Source: Modestobacter sp. DSM 44400 (lineage in GTDB: Bacteria > Actinomycetota > Actinomycetes > Mycobacteriales > Geodermatophilaceae). Taken from it: 64,000 nt of DNA. Made by a program: the position numbers and the translations under genes. Shown one piece after another: positions 44,610 to 53,463 of this stretch. The first letter of the stretch is position 1; each line of letters starts with the position of its first letter. Location: assembly GCF_900107175.1 (NCBI RefSeq), contig NZ_FNOZ01000022.1:1-64000 (forward strand). Reading direction: 5' to 3'. Under the pieces are notes generated by a model, which was given only the letters and a program-made list of their open reading frames with translations, had not been told where the DNA came from and did no database searches.

Positions 44610-45586
44610 ACTTCGAGTTGGACGACGTCCAACGCGCCGCAGCCGCCGGTGCCCGCGCGTTCTTCGCCGGCTCCGCGTCGCCGGGCGACGCGCGGCGGGC
44701 GCTGGGGGGTGGCCCGGTGGCCCCCGGCCGCAAGGCACTGGCCGACATCGGCTACCTCGGCATTCCCGTGCCCGAGTCCGCTGGCGGTGGCGGCGGCAGC
44801 GTGCTGGATCTCGCCGTCGTCGCCGAGCAGGCCGGTGCGGTGCTCGCCGGGCCGTCGCTGGTGACCGCAGCCCGGGCCGCCGTCCTGTTGGCCGACCAGC
44901 CCGACCTGCTGGCCGCCCTCGCCGACGGGTCTGCTGCCTTCGCGGTGCTGGATGGTGCCGGACCCTCGATCGACGCCGCCGGCGCCGACTCCTTCCTGGC
45001 CCTGGACGGCGGCGCTCTGGTCGTCGGGTCCGGGAAGGTCACCGCCGGCACCCCGATGGACGCCACCCGGGGTTTGGCCTCGGTCCGGCTCACCTCGCGG
45101 ACCGTGCTGGCCGAGGACGCCGGGGAGCGGTGGGCCCGGGCCCGGGACACCGCGCTGGTCGTGCTGGCCGCCGAGGACCTCGGCGCGGCCGCCCGGGCCG
45201 TGCAGCTGGGCGTCGACTACGCGAAGGTCCGCACCGCGTTCGGCCGTCCGATCGGCTCCTATCAGGCGGTCAAGCACGCCCTGGTCGACGCCTGGGTCGG
45301 AGTGGAGCAGCTTCGCTCACTGGTCTGGTGGGCGGCCTGGGCAGCGGACTCGGCGCCGCAGGAACTGCCGCTGGCGGCCGCAGCCGCCAAGGCATTCGCC
45401 GCCAAGACGCTGGAGCGGGCCGCGGAGACCTGCGTCCAGGTGCACGGCGGCATCGGCTTCACCTGGGAGCACGACGCCCACCTGTACTGGCGCCGGGCCA
45501 AGGTCGACCGGCTGCTGCTCGGGGACGAGGCCGAGCACCTGGACGCCGTCGCCGGCCTGGTGCTCGCCGGAGCGCTGGACCGGTGA
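44606..45586 (+). CDS. Acyl-CoA dehydrogenase, small partner of the pair
   Basis: A 326-residue acyl-CoA dehydrogenase-like subunit, shorter than the usual 380-400. It keeps GRPIGSYQAVKH (flavin contact) and VQVHGGIGFTWEHDAHLY but lacks a typical catalytic Glu region near residue 240-250, which the partner may supply. GTG at 44606 overlaps the upstream stop, and its own stop overlaps the hydratase start, so all three are co-translated. Confidence 0.88.
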   Translation: MNFELDDVQRAAAAGARAFFAGSASPGDARRALGGGPVAPGRKALADIGYLGIPVPESAGGGGGSVLDLAVVAEQAGAVLAGPSLVTAARAAVLLADQPDLLAALADGSAAFAVLDGAGPSIDAAGADSFLALDGGALVVGSGKVTAGTPMDATRGLASVRLTSRTVLAEDAGERWARARDTALVVLAAEDLGAAARAVQLGVDYAKVRTAFGRPIGSYQAVKHALVDAWVGVEQLRSLVWWAAWAADSAPQELPLAAAAAKAFAAKTLERAAETCVQVHGGIGFTWEHDAHLYWRRAKVDRLLLGDEAEHLDAVAGLVLAGALDR

Positions 45587-46455
45587 GCGACTGGACGCAG
45601 GTCCGCTACGACGTCGCCGACGGCGTCGCGACGCTGACCCTGCACCGTCCCGAGCGGCTCAACGCCTTCACCGCCGACATGGCCCGGGAACTGGGGGAGG
45701 TGTGCGCGGTCGCGGACGCCGACGACGCCGTCCGGGTGCTGGTGGTGACCGGCGCGGGGCGGGCCTTCTGCGCCGGCGCCGACCTCCTCGGTGGCTCGAC
45801 GTTCGACCCGGGCCGGCCGGGCCTACCGGTGCCGACGGAGACGATCGGCGGTGTTCCGAGGGACTGGGGCGGGGTGGCCGCCCTACCGTTCGCCGCGCTG
45901 CACAAGCCGGTGATCGCCGCGGTCAACGGCCCGGCGGTGGGCATCGGCGCGACGATGACGCTGCCGATGGACGTGCGAATCGCTGGGGAGTCCGCCCGGT
46001 TCGGCTTCGTGTTCACCCGGCGCGGCATCGTCCAGGAGGCCGCCTCCAGCTGGTTCCTGCCCCGCGTGGTCGGCATCAGCCAGGCGATGGAGTGGGTGGC
46101 GACCGGGCGGGTGTTCGACGCGGCCGAGGCGCTGCGCGGCCGGCTGGTCTCCCGGGTCGTACCCGACGACGACCTGTTGCCCACGGCGTACGCGCTGGCC
46201 CGGGAGATCGCCGACAACACCTCGGCGGTCGCGGTGGGGGTCGCCCGAAAGCTGCTGTGGTCGATGCTCGGGGCGGCCTCGCCGTGGGACGCGCACCGGG
46301 CGGAGTCCGCGGCGCTGCGGGAGCTCGGCGCCGGTGAGGACGCCGCCGAGGGGGTGCGGTCGTTTCTGGCCAAGCGCCCGCCGGACTTCCGTGCGCCGGT
46401 GGGGGAGGTGGCGGGCGTCCCGCGCTGGCCGGCGCCGCCGGACGATCTGCGCTGA
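45583..46455 (+). CDS. Crotonase-family enoyl-CoA hydratase
   Basis: A 290-residue crotonase: LHRPERLNAFTADM at the N-terminus, oxyanion-hole FCAGADL and GPAVGIGATMTLPMD, then FVFTRRGIVQEAASSWFLP with the catalytic Glu. The subgroup with RRGIVQE is common next to FadE pairs. It hydrates the enoyl-CoA made by the two dehydrogenase subunits. It is the third gene of the 43383-46455 operon. Confidence 0.9.
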   Translation: MSDWTQVRYDVADGVATLTLHRPERLNAFTADMARELGEVCAVADADDAVRVLVVTGAGRAFCAGADLLGGSTFDPGRPGLPVPTETIGGVPRDWGGVAALPFAALHKPVIAAVNGPAVGIGATMTLPMDVRIAGESARFGFVFTRRGIVQEAASSWFLPRVVGISQAMEWVATGRVFDAAEALRGRLVSRVVPDDDLLPTAYALAREIADNTSAVAVGVARKLLWSMLGAASPWDAHRAESAALRELGAGEDAAEGVRSFLAKRPPDFRAPVGEVAGVPRWPAPPDDLR

Positions 46456-46569
46456 GCCGCGTTCTGCGGCGATCTGCCGGCGACCTGTGCCGCTGCGCCG
46501 TCCACTGTGCAACCGGGCCACCACCGGCGGCAACCTGCTTCAGCGTGCCCGCTGCACTCGACCCCGCAC

Positions 46570-46593
46570 GGGCCACAGTGGCGATTGTGGCCC
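46570..46593. terminator. Hairpin between convergent hydratase and MarR genes
   Basis: GGGCCACA (46570-46577) pairs with TGTGGCCC (46586-46593) around an 8-base loop. It is 8 bases past the stop of the MarR gene (minus) and also faces the hydratase operon. Confidence 0.6.
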
Positions 46594-46601
46594 CCCGATA
46601 C

Positions 46602-47117
46602 CTAGTGCTCGTCGAGGTGGCGCAGCAGTGTCTCGCCGATGTCGCGCAGCGACCCAAGTTGGGCGGCGCTGAGCTGGTCGAACAGGTGGGTGCGGACGCT
46701 CTCCACGTGCACCGGCGCGGCCGCCGCGAGCGCGGTGAACCCCTGGTCGGTGAGCACCGCGAGCTGGCCCCGGCCGTCCTCGGCGCAGACCTCCCGGCGC
46801 ACCCAGCCACGCTCCTCCAGCCGGGACACCGCGTGGGAGAGCCGGCTGCGGGAGGACAGGCACCGGTCGGCCAGCTGGCTCATCCGCATCCGCCGCTCGG
46901 GCGCCTCCGAGAGCTGGACGAGGATCTCGTAGTAAGCGCTGGAGATGCCGGTCTGCCGGGTGAGCTCGCGGTCCAGGCGCTCCTGCAGCAGCATCGTGCT
47001 GTATAGCCAGGCGCGCCACGCCCGCTGCTCCTCACCATCCAGCCAGCGCGGGGAGTCGGGAGCGGGGGAGGACGGTACGTCGCCCGGTCGTGGGCTCGAC
47101 GACACCTGCGCGGTCAT
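46602..47117 (-). CDS. MarR-family transcription regulator
   Basis: A 171-residue winged-helix regulator. The DNA-binding part is MRMSQLADRCLSSRSRLSHA, followed by VSRLEERGWVRR and the wing VCAEDGRGQLAVLTDQG. N-terminal and C-terminal helices form the dimer. It is divergent from yceI with 87 bases between, and probably controls that gene and itself. Confidence 0.9.
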   Translation of the reverse strand: MTAQVSSSPRPGDVPSSPAPDSPRWLDGEEQRAWRAWLYSTMLLQERLDRELTRQTGISSAYYEILVQLSEAPERRMRMSQLADRCLSSRSRLSHAVSRLEERGWVRREVCAEDGRGQLAVLTDQGFTALAAAAPVHVESVRTHLFDQLSAAQLGSLRDIGETLLRHLDEH

Positions 47118-47204
47118 GCTTCGAGGGTACTAGCGGAATACTCAAGCCTTCAACTACGTTACGACCCAACGATACAGTCAAACGCTCAATCAGTTGGAGT
47201 TCAC
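47118..47204 (+). promoter_or_regulatory. MarR/YceI divergent promoter with repeated TCAA boxes
   Basis: TTCAAC (47149-47154) and TACAGT (47173-47178), 18 bases apart, form a candidate promoter for yceI. GGAG at 47196 precedes its ATG. TCAA occurs four times at about 47142, 47150, 47178 and 47186, which could be a MarR operator array. This is AT-rich for the region. The operator reading is inference. Confidence 0.5.
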
Positions 47205-47765
47205 ATGACCAGCACCACCACGCAGATCCCGGGCTACGCCGTCGGTACCTGGGACGTCGACGCCACCCACTCGACCGTTGGCTTCTCTGTCCGGCACATG
47301 ATGGTCAGCAAGGTCCGCGGCTACTTCCGCGAGTTCTCCGGTGAGATCGTCACCGCCGCCGACCCGGCCGCCTCCACCGTCACCGCCACGGTCGACATGG
47401 ACTCCATCGACACGCGGCAGGAGCAGCGGGACGCGCACATCAAGTCCGCTGACTTCTTCGACGTCGGCAACCACACCGTGATGTCCTTCCGCTCCACCGC
47501 CGTCCGCCCGCACGGGGAGGACTGGAAGGTCGAGGGCGAGCTCACTCTCAAGGGCATCACCAAGCCCGTTGTCCTGGACCTGGAGCTCAACGGCTTCGGC
47601 CCGGACGCCTACGGCGGCACGCGCGCCGGCTTCTCCGGCAAGACCGAGATCTCCCGCAAGCAGTTCGGTGTCGACATCGAGATGCCGATGGACGGCGGCG
47701 GCGTCGTCGTCGGCGACAAGATCTCCGTCGAGCTGGAGATCGAGGCCGTGCTCCGCGCTGCCTGA
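47205..47765 (+). CDS. YceI-family lipocalin-like protein
   Basis: A 186-residue beta-barrel protein of the YceI family, which binds polyisoprenoid-type lipids. The family start TWDVDATHSTVGFSVRHMM, the middle MDSIDTRQEQRDAHIKSADFF and LTLKGITKPVVLD are all present. No signal peptide, so it is cytoplasmic like most actinobacterial members. It is likely repressed by the divergent MarR protein, a pairing seen in other actinobacteria. Confidence 0.93.
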   Translation: MTSTTTQIPGYAVGTWDVDATHSTVGFSVRHMMVSKVRGYFREFSGEIVTAADPAASTVTATVDMDSIDTRQEQRDAHIKSADFFDVGNHTVMSFRSTAVRPHGEDWKVEGELTLKGITKPVVLDLELNGFGPDAYGGTRAGFSGKTEISRKQFGVDIEMPMDGGGVVVGDKISVELEIEAVLRAA

Positions 47766-47802
47766 GCCCGCGCGCGGCGGTGCGTGCCGTACCACCGACG
47801 AC

Positions 47803-47831
47803 GAAGGTCCCGGACATCGTTCGGGACCTTC
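47803..47831 (+). terminator. Terminator of yceI
   Basis: GAAGGTCCCG (47803-47812) pairs perfectly with CGGGACCTTC (47822-47831) around a 9-base loop, 38 bases after the yceI stop. Confidence 0.8.
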
Positions 47832-47929
47832 ATCGTATCCAGGGGCTCAGCGCGCGGATATTGCCGTACGGGCGGGGCCCTGCGGGCGGGACTCGGGCCA
47901 GCAGCTCGGGGCTGTGGGGTCAGAGCCTG

Positions 47930-48182
47930 TCCGCTGCAGACCGGCGAGATGCCGACGCGGCGGGTGGTCGTGGTGCTGTGGCCGGCGGTGTCGGCGAGCG
48001 TCGCGGTCATCAGCACGGTGTCCTGACCCTCGGGCAGGAGCAGCCGGCCGCCGACGACCCAGTCCAGGTGGTGCGGACGGCGCATCCGGGCCGATCGCGC
48101 TTCCGGCCACGTTGAACAGGGCAGCGAGGTTCTGGCCCGCGGCGATCACGTTTCCGCTGGGCTGGCGCAGCGGGACATTCAA
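47930..48182 (-). pseudogene. Frameshifted gene remnant
   Basis: Between yceI and the sigma-factor gene (631 bases) the minus strand shows coding-like text in two frames. From 48182, MNVPLRQPSGNVIAAGQNLA continues with LFNVAGSA. From about 48085 in another frame comes HHLDWVVGGRLLLPEGQDTV followed by LMTATLADTAG. Neither frame has a convincing start or end. I read this as one decayed gene with a frameshift near 48090; the parent family is not recognised. No intact gene lies in 47832-48397. Confidence 0.35.
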
Positions 48183-48397
48183 CCGGAAGTCCAGGCCCGG
48201 GACATTGGGGTGGGCCGCCCCCTGCCCGGTACCCAGCGGAATGGAGCCGGGCGATGCGATGGGCCCGACGCCGCCGGCGCCCTCGTTGACGGCGATGCCG
48301 CATCTGTCGACCGGTCCTCCTGGGTGGCGGGTCTGCTGCCCGAGGACACGGGCATGAACCGGCCGTGGTCCACCTGAACCGGATAGGGCGTGCGCCC

Positions 48398-48931
48398 GTG
48401 TCCACAGGCGTGCGAGTGGTGGGCGGAGCCGACGAGGACCTAATCCGATGCCTGTACGCCGAGCACGGCGGCGCCCTCTTCGCGTTCTGCGTGCGCTTTA
48501 CCGGAGACGCCCAGCAGGCCGAGGACGCCGTGCAGGAGGTACTGCTGCGGGCATGGCGCAGCGCCGGCACGGTGGACCTGACCGGCCGGCCGGCCCGCCC
48601 CTGGCTGTTCGCCGTGGCCCGGAACGTGCTCACCGACGTCCATCGCGCCGCCCGGTCCCGACCCGAGGTAGTGACGGACGACAGTTCGCTAGGAACGCTG
48701 CCAGCGCCGGACGAGGTCGACCGGGCCGTGGAGTCCTGGACGATGGCCGAGGCGCTGCGCAGCCTCTCGGCCGAGCACCGTGCCGTCCTGGTCCAGTCGT
48801 ACTGGCTGGGCCGCTCGGTCGCCGAGACCGCCCGGCACCTCGGCATTCCTCCGGGCACGGTGAAGTCCCGGACGTACTACGCGCTGCGCGGGCTGCGGCT
48901 CGCGCTCGAGGAGATGGGGGTGGGGTCGTGA
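48398..48931 (+). CDS. ECF-type RNA polymerase sigma factor
   Basis: A 177-residue extracytoplasmic-function sigma factor. Region 2 reads LYAEHGGALFAFCVRFTGD and AEDAVQEVLLRAW, and region 4 reads LVQSYWLGRSVAETARHLGI and PGTVKSR. Start GTG at 48398 is preferred over a GTG at 48365. It overlaps the next gene, a zinc anti-sigma factor, by 4 bases. The pair resembles SigL-RslA or SigK-RskA of mycobacteria, which sense the cell-surface redox state. Confidence 0.92.
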   Translation: MSTGVRVVGGADEDLIRCLYAEHGGALFAFCVRFTGDAQQAEDAVQEVLLRAWRSAGTVDLTGRPARPWLFAVARNVLTDVHRAARSRPEVVTDDSSLGTLPAPDEVDRAVESWTMAEALRSLSAEHRAVLVQSYWLGRSVAETARHLGIPPGTVKSRTYYALRGLRLALEEMGVGS

Positions 48932-49593
48932 CCGGCCCGGAACACGACCAGGTCCGGCTCTCGCTGGGCTCCTACGTGCTCGGTGCGCTGAGCCCGGCTG
49001 AGCGCGCGGAGATCGACCGGCACCTGCCAGGTTGCCCGCAGTGCCGGGAAGAGCTGGCGTCCTACGCCGGGCTTCCCGGGCTGATGGGACGGCTGAGCGC
49101 GGCCCAGGTCCGCGAGGACACCCTCGTGCCATCGCCCGCGCTGCTCGAGCGCACGCTGTCCGCGGTAGCCTCCGAACGACGGGCCACCGACGGCCGGCTG
49201 CGCCGCTGGCGGGCTGCTACCGCGGCCAGCACCGCGCTCGCGGTCTCTGCGGCGGCCGTCGCCGCTGCGGCGGCGATCGGCGGTGCCGGTAATCCGGCGG
49301 CAGGCGACCCGATGAGCGCATCCCCTGGTACGCCTGCGTCAGGAGCAGCTGCTCTACTGGCCAAGCCCTGGGGTACCGCGGTGTCCCTCGACCTGGAGGG
49401 GTTGCCGTCGGACGGGACCTTCACCGCGTGGGTCACGGCCGACGACGGCCGGCGCACCCAGGCAGCTACCTGGGGAGCCACGCCGGACGGTCGCGCCACG
49501 CTGGAGGGGGCGACGTCGCTGCACCGGGAGGATCTGGCCTCGGTCGCGGTGATGGCTGCTGACGGCACGATCCTGTTGCACCTGGACGCCTGA
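48928..49593 (+). CDS. Zinc-type membrane anti-sigma factor
   Basis: A 221-residue anti-sigma factor. The cytosolic N-terminus carries the zinc motif H-x3-C-x2-C (HLPGCPQC), one membrane helix lies near residues 98-118, and the extracytoplasmic C-terminus has the anti-sigma-K-like fold (WGTAVSLDLEGLPSDGTFTA split by others). It holds the ECF sigma factor at the membrane until a signal releases it. The GTG start overlaps the sigma-factor stop (GTGA). A strong terminator follows. Confidence 0.92.
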   Translation: MTGPEHDQVRLSLGSYVLGALSPAERAEIDRHLPGCPQCREELASYAGLPGLMGRLSAAQVREDTLVPSPALLERTLSAVASERRATDGRLRRWRAATAASTALAVSAAAVAAAAAIGGAGNPAAGDPMSASPGTPASGAAALLAKPWGTAVSLDLEGLPSDGTFTAWVTADDGRRTQAATWGATPDGRATLEGATSLHREDLASVAVMAADGTILLHLDA

Positions 49594-49703
49594 ACCGACG
49601 GCACGCCACCGGCGGACAGCGGCAGGGCTGTCACGACCGCTGGTCGTTACCCGGGGCCCGGCAGGAACGGGCTGGTCGCTACCCGGCGGCCGGGCGACGG
49701 ACG

Positions 49704-49752
49704 GGGAGGAGCCGCACGCCGACCAGACCTCTGGCGGCGTGCGGCTCCTCCC
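49704..49752. terminator. Perfect 17-base-stem bidirectional terminator
   Basis: GGGAGGAGCCGCACGCC (49704-49720) pairs without mismatch with GGCGTGCGGCTCCTCCC (49736-49752) around a 15-base loop. It lies between the convergent anti-sigma gene and the lipoprotein operon. Confidence 0.9.
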
Positions 49753-49761
49753 TTCTCGTCG

Positions 49762-50295
49762 TCAGCCGACGGTGACGGTCACCTTCTTCATCACGACTTC
49801 GCCGCCAGACTTCACTGGCAGGTCCGCGCCGGCCACCGCGGGGAACTCGTAGGTGCCGATCGTGTGGTCGTCCACGTGGAGCATCGGCCAATAGGCGCCG
49901 GTCGGCACCGGCTTGTCGAACGTCACGGTCACATCGCCGGTGGTGCCCCCACTGATCTTCGCGGCGCCGACGACCGGACCGGGCTTGCCATCGAGGTCGG
50001 CGTGCACGCCGATGAAGCCGTGATCGATCCCGGCGAGTGAGACAGACTGGACGACCATCGTCCGGCCGTCGCTGGTCTGGTCAGCGGCATCAATACTCCC
50101 GTCGGCCAGGACGGGAGCTGCCGAGCCGCTGTCGGGGGCTGCGCTGGTGGTGGTGGTGGTGGTGGAGGAGGAGGAGGCGCTGCTGTCGTAGGCGGGCGCT
50201 GCCGCCGATGTGCCGGCGTCGTTGCCGCAGGCGGCCAGGCCGCCGAGCAGGACGAGAACGCCAGCGGCGTTGCGGAGGTTACGGGTGCTGGTCAT
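49762..50295 (-). CDS. Secreted lipoprotein, DUF7282-like
   Basis: A 177-residue lipoprotein: lipobox LAAC with Cys at residue 23, then a low-complexity Ser/Thr linker (about residues 35-55), then a beta-sandwich domain. QTSDGRTMVVQSVSLAG, GFIGVHADLDG and WPMLHVDDHTIGTYEFP resemble the DUF7282 domain of surface proteins. It starts 14 bases after the cupredoxin lipoprotein gene, so the two form an operon. Role unknown; context suggests a cell-surface redox or metal function. Confidence 0.82.
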   Translation of the reverse strand: MTSTRNLRNAAGVLVLLGGLAACGNDAGTSAAAPAYDSSASSSSTTTTTTSAAPDSGSAAPVLADGSIDAADQTSDGRTMVVQSVSLAGIDHGFIGVHADLDGKPGPVVGAAKISGGTTGDVTVTFDKPVPTGAYWPMLHVDDHTIGTYEFPAVAGADLPVKSGGEVVMKKVTVTVG

Positions 50296-50309
50296 GGTGT
50301 TCCTTCGGG

Positions 50310-50660
50310 TCAGCGCACGACGATGGTGCCGTGCATGGACGGATGGACCTGACAGGTGATGGCGTAACTGCCCGGCTCGGTCGGGGCCGTGAACGTCGCC
50401 CGATGTGCGGCATCGAACGTCCCGCTGTCGAAGGAGCCGTCGACCGCGGTCACCGTGTGCGGCTCGTCATCGCCGTCGATCACCGTGACCTGGGCTCCGG
50501 GCGCCACCGTGAGGGCCGGGAACGTGTAGCCCTTCACGGAGAAGGTCACGCTCCCTGACCCGGTCGCCGTCCCGGCAGCTGGTGCGGCCGCCGGGGACGA
50601 ACCTGCGGAACTGCACGCAGTCAGCGCTGCCGCGGCGGCGCAGAGCAGGAGAGGTCGCAT
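50310..50660 (-). CDS. Cupredoxin lipoprotein
   Basis: A 116-residue lipoprotein (MRPLLLCAAAAALTAC, Cys at residue 16) with a type-1 copper domain. The ligands are His in DDEPHTV and the C-terminal Cys-x2-His-x3-Met/His set in CQVHPSMHG. It is probably an extracellular one-electron carrier or copper-holding protein. ATG at 50660 opens the signal peptide. First gene of a two-gene operon that converges on the sigma/anti-sigma pair. Confidence 0.9.
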   Translation of the reverse strand: MRPLLLCAAAAALTACSSAGSSPAAAPAAGTATGSGSVTFSVKGYTFPALTVAPGAQVTVIDGDDEPHTVTAVDGSFDSGTFDAAHRATFTAPTEPGSYAITCQVHPSMHGTIVVR

Positions 50661-50778
50661 GCCCGCAGACACGCGCCGGCCTCCCCATCGGTTCACTCGC
50701 CGCGCACGAAATACCGTCGCCCGGCCCGACCGGCCCGCCCGCTCGACCCGGCGCGGTCCGGCAGGGGAGACTGGATAC

Positions 50779-51111
50779 ATGTCGACACCGACGCTGACCC
50801 GGGGCCGCACGCGATTCCCCTCCGCTGTTCCCGTCGCGCTCGGTCTGGCCGCCGGTTTCGGCATCGCCCAGGCGACCGGCAACCGGGCGCTGGGCGGCGT
50901 CGTCTTCGCCGCCGGCGGGCTGGCCGCCGGCTGGCTGTGGACCCGCCGCCGCGGGCTCGCGGTCGCCGCCGGCCTGGGCGTGGCCTACCTGGTCGCCTTC
51001 GTGCTGGCCCACGTGCTCGCCCTCGGCGTCGGCTGGCCCTCCTGGCTGGCCGTGGCGTTGGTCACGATCGTCGCGGCCGGGGTCTCTTCCTGGGTGGCAG
51101 ATCGGGGATAA
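50779..51111 (+). CDS. Small multi-helix membrane protein
   Basis: A 110-residue protein with about four membrane helices from residue 15 to the end and a short basic linker WTRRRG. No family recognised. The start ATG at 50779 is preceded by TGGATAC, which may be a -10 of a leaderless transcript. It is divergent from the cupredoxin gene (118 bases) and 162 bases before typA. The stretch 51112-51273 holds short GCGAGCTTGCGAGC-type repeats and the typA promoter region, but no gene. Confidence 0.7.
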   Translation: MSTPTLTRGRTRFPSAVPVALGLAAGFGIAQATGNRALGGVVFAAGGLAAGWLWTRRRGLAVAAGLGVAYLVAFVLAHVLALGVGWPSWLAVALVTIVAAGVSSWVADRG

Positions 51112-51273
51112 GCGCCGGGCGGCCCCCTGCAGGGTCCCACCGCGAGCTTGCGAGCGAAGGGGGGCAGGGGGTCCTTCCACTACCATGGGAAGGTCGCCGG
51201 TCCGGCGGCCGTTACACGTGTGTCCGGCGCCGATCGCGCCGACTCCCCGCGACTCCCTGAGGTGCCTTTCCGC

Positions 51274-53166
51274 ATGCCCACCCGGAACGACCTGCGCAAC
51301 GTGGCGATCATCGCCCATGTCGACCACGGCAAGACGACCCTGGTCGACGCTCTGCTCCGTCAGTCCGGCGCGCTGCACCGGGCAAAGGGGGAGGGCACCG
51401 ACAACGACTCGACGCAGGACCGGGTCATGGACTCCATGGACCTCGAGCGCGAGCGTGGCATCACCATCCTCGCCAAGAACACCGCGATCCGGCTGGCGGA
51501 CGCCGACGGCAACCCCGTCGTCGTCAACATCGTCGACACCCCCGGCCACGCCGACTTCGGTGGCGAGGTGGAGCGCGCGCTGTCCATGGTCGACGGCGTC
51601 GTGCTGCTCGTCGACGCCTCCGAGGGCCCACTGCCGCAGACCCGCTTCGTGCTGCGCAAGGCGCTGGCCAAGGGGATGCCGGTCATCCTGGTGGTCAACA
51701 AGACCGACCGGCACGACGCCCGCATCGCCGAGGTCGTCGACGAAACCTACGAGCTCTTCCTCGAGCTCCTCGAGGACGCCGGCATGGACGCCGACGTGCT
51801 CGAGTTCCCGATCGTCTACAGCAACGGCCGCAGCGGCCAGGCCTCGCTGACCCGGCCCGCCGACGGCGAGACGCCGGACAGCCCCGACCTCGGCCCCTTG
51901 GTGCAGACCCTGCTGGACACCGTCCCGCCGCCGGTCTACGACGCCGAGGAGCCGCTGCGCGCCCAGGTCACCAACCTCGACGCCTCGCCCTACCTCGGCC
52001 GACTGGCCCTGCTGCGCATCCACTCCGGTGAGATGAAAAACGGCCAGCAGGTCGCCTGGTGCAAGGCCGACGGCACGATCACCCGGGTCAAGATCACCGA
52101 GTTGCTGGTGACCGAGGGCCTGGACCGGACCTCCGCCGAGAGCGCCGGCCCCGGTGACCTGATCGCCATCGCCGGCATCCCGGACATCGGCATCGGTGAC
52201 ACCCTGGCCGACCCCCACGACCCGCGCCCGCTGCCGGCGATCACCGTCGACGAGCCGTCGATCTCGATCACCATCGGCATCAACACCAGCCCGATCTCGG
52301 GCAGGTCGGGCAAGAAGCTCACCGCCCGGCTGATCAAGAATCGGCTCGACCAGGAGCTCGTCGGCAACGTCTCGGTGCGCATGCTGCCCACCGACCGGCC
52401 CGACACCTGGGAGATGCAGGGCCGCGGCGAGCTGGCGCTGGCCATCCTGGTGGAGCAGTTGCGCCGGGAGGACTTCGAGCTGACCGTCGGGCGCCCGACC
52501 GTGGTCACCAAGGAGATCGAAGGCAAGCTGCACGAGCCGGTCGAGCGGGTCACCATCGACACTCCGGGTGAGTACGTCGGCACGCTGACGCAGGCGCTGG
52601 CGGTCCGTCGCGGGCGGCTGGAGAACCTGGTGCACCACGACACGGGCTGGGCGCGGATGGAGTACGTCGTCCCCTCGCGTGGCCTGATCGGGTTCCGCAC
52701 CGAGTTCCTCACCGAGACCCGGGGCACCGGCGTGCTGAACCACAACCTCGAGGGCTACGAGCCGTGGCTGGGCGACATGCGCGCCCGCCCGACCGGCTCG
52801 CTGGTCGCTGACCGCACCGGTGTGGCGACGACGTACTCGATGTTCTCGCTGCAGGAGCGCGGCCAGATGATGGTCACCCCCGGCACCGAGGTCTACGAGG
52901 GCATGCTCGTCGGTGAGAACTCCCGTCCGGACGACATGGACGTGAACATCACCAAGGAGAAGAAGCTCACCAACATGCGCAAGTCCACCTCCGAGGAGTT
53001 GGAGCGGCTGATCCCGCCGCGGATCCTCAACCTGGAGCAGGCGCTGGAGTTCTGCGCCGAGGACGAGTGCGTGGAGGTCACCCCGGCCACGGTCCGCGTT
53101 CGCAAGGTCGTGCTGGACCAGACCGAGCGGGGCAAGTCGAAGAACCGGAAGCCCAAGCCGGTCTGA
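51274..53166 (+). CDS. typA: Ribosome-associated GTPase TypA/BipA
   Basis: A 630-residue translational GTPase. G-domain motifs [10 protein letters not shown], the switch [20 protein letters not shown] and NKTD are intact. Domains II, III and V and the BipA-specific C-terminal domain ([33 protein letters not shown]) follow. It helps ribosome assembly and stress adaptation. ATG at 51274 is chosen because [20 protein letters not shown] is the family start. Confidence 0.95.
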   Translation: MPTRNDLRNVAIIAHVDHGKTTLVDALLRQSGALHRAKGEGTDNDSTQDRVMDSMDLERERGITILAKNTAIRLADADGNPVVVNIVDTPGHADFGGEVERALSMVDGVVLLVDASEGPLPQTRFVLRKALAKGMPVILVVNKTDRHDARIAEVVDETYELFLELLEDAGMDADVLEFPIVYSNGRSGQASLTRPADGETPDSPDLGPLVQTLLDTVPPPVYDAEEPLRAQVTNLDASPYLGRLALLRIHSGEMKNGQQVAWCKADGTITRVKITELLVTEGLDRTSAESAGPGDLIAIAGIPDIGIGDTLADPHDPRPLPAITVDEPSISITIGINTSPISGRSGKKLTARLIKNRLDQELVGNVSVRMLPTDRPDTWEMQGRGELALAILVEQLRREDFELTVGRPTVVTKEIEGKLHEPVERVTIDTPGEYVGTLTQALAVRRGRLENLVHHDTGWARMEYVVPSRGLIGFRTEFLTETRGTGVLNHNLEGYEPWLGDMRARPTGSLVADRTGVATTYSMFSLQERGQMMVTPGTEVYEGMLVGENSRPDDMDVNITKEKKLTNMRKSTSEELERLIPPRILNLEQALEFCAEDECVEVTPATVRVRKVVLDQTERGKSKNRKPKPV

Positions 53167-53223
53167 GAAGAGGCCGCCTCCTGGGTCCCCCCGCAAGCTC
53201 GGGGACGCAAGGAGGGGTCGAAA

Positions 53224-53255
53224 GACGCCGTCGTCCCTCCGGGGACGGCGGCGTC
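53224..53255 (+). terminator. Terminator of typA
   Basis: GACGCCGTCGTCCC (53224-53237) pairs with GGGACGGCGGCGTC (53242-53255), with one T-G pair and a 4-base loop, 58 bases after the typA stop. Confidence 0.75.
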
Positions 53256-53463
53256 CGTCGGGCCGCGGCGTGTCGGCAGCCATTCGCCGATGATCATGGG
53301 CGCGTCGCGCTGAGGCGGTCGGGACGCATGTGGCGACAGTTGCTACTCGCTCACGCTCTGTGCAGACCGGCCGCAAGGCGCGGACGCGTCGCCGGACACT
53401 CGTCGTGGCGCTCCGGAGTGTCGCGGTCCCGGTCGTAGCTTCCGCACTGGAGGGGTGGCGACG

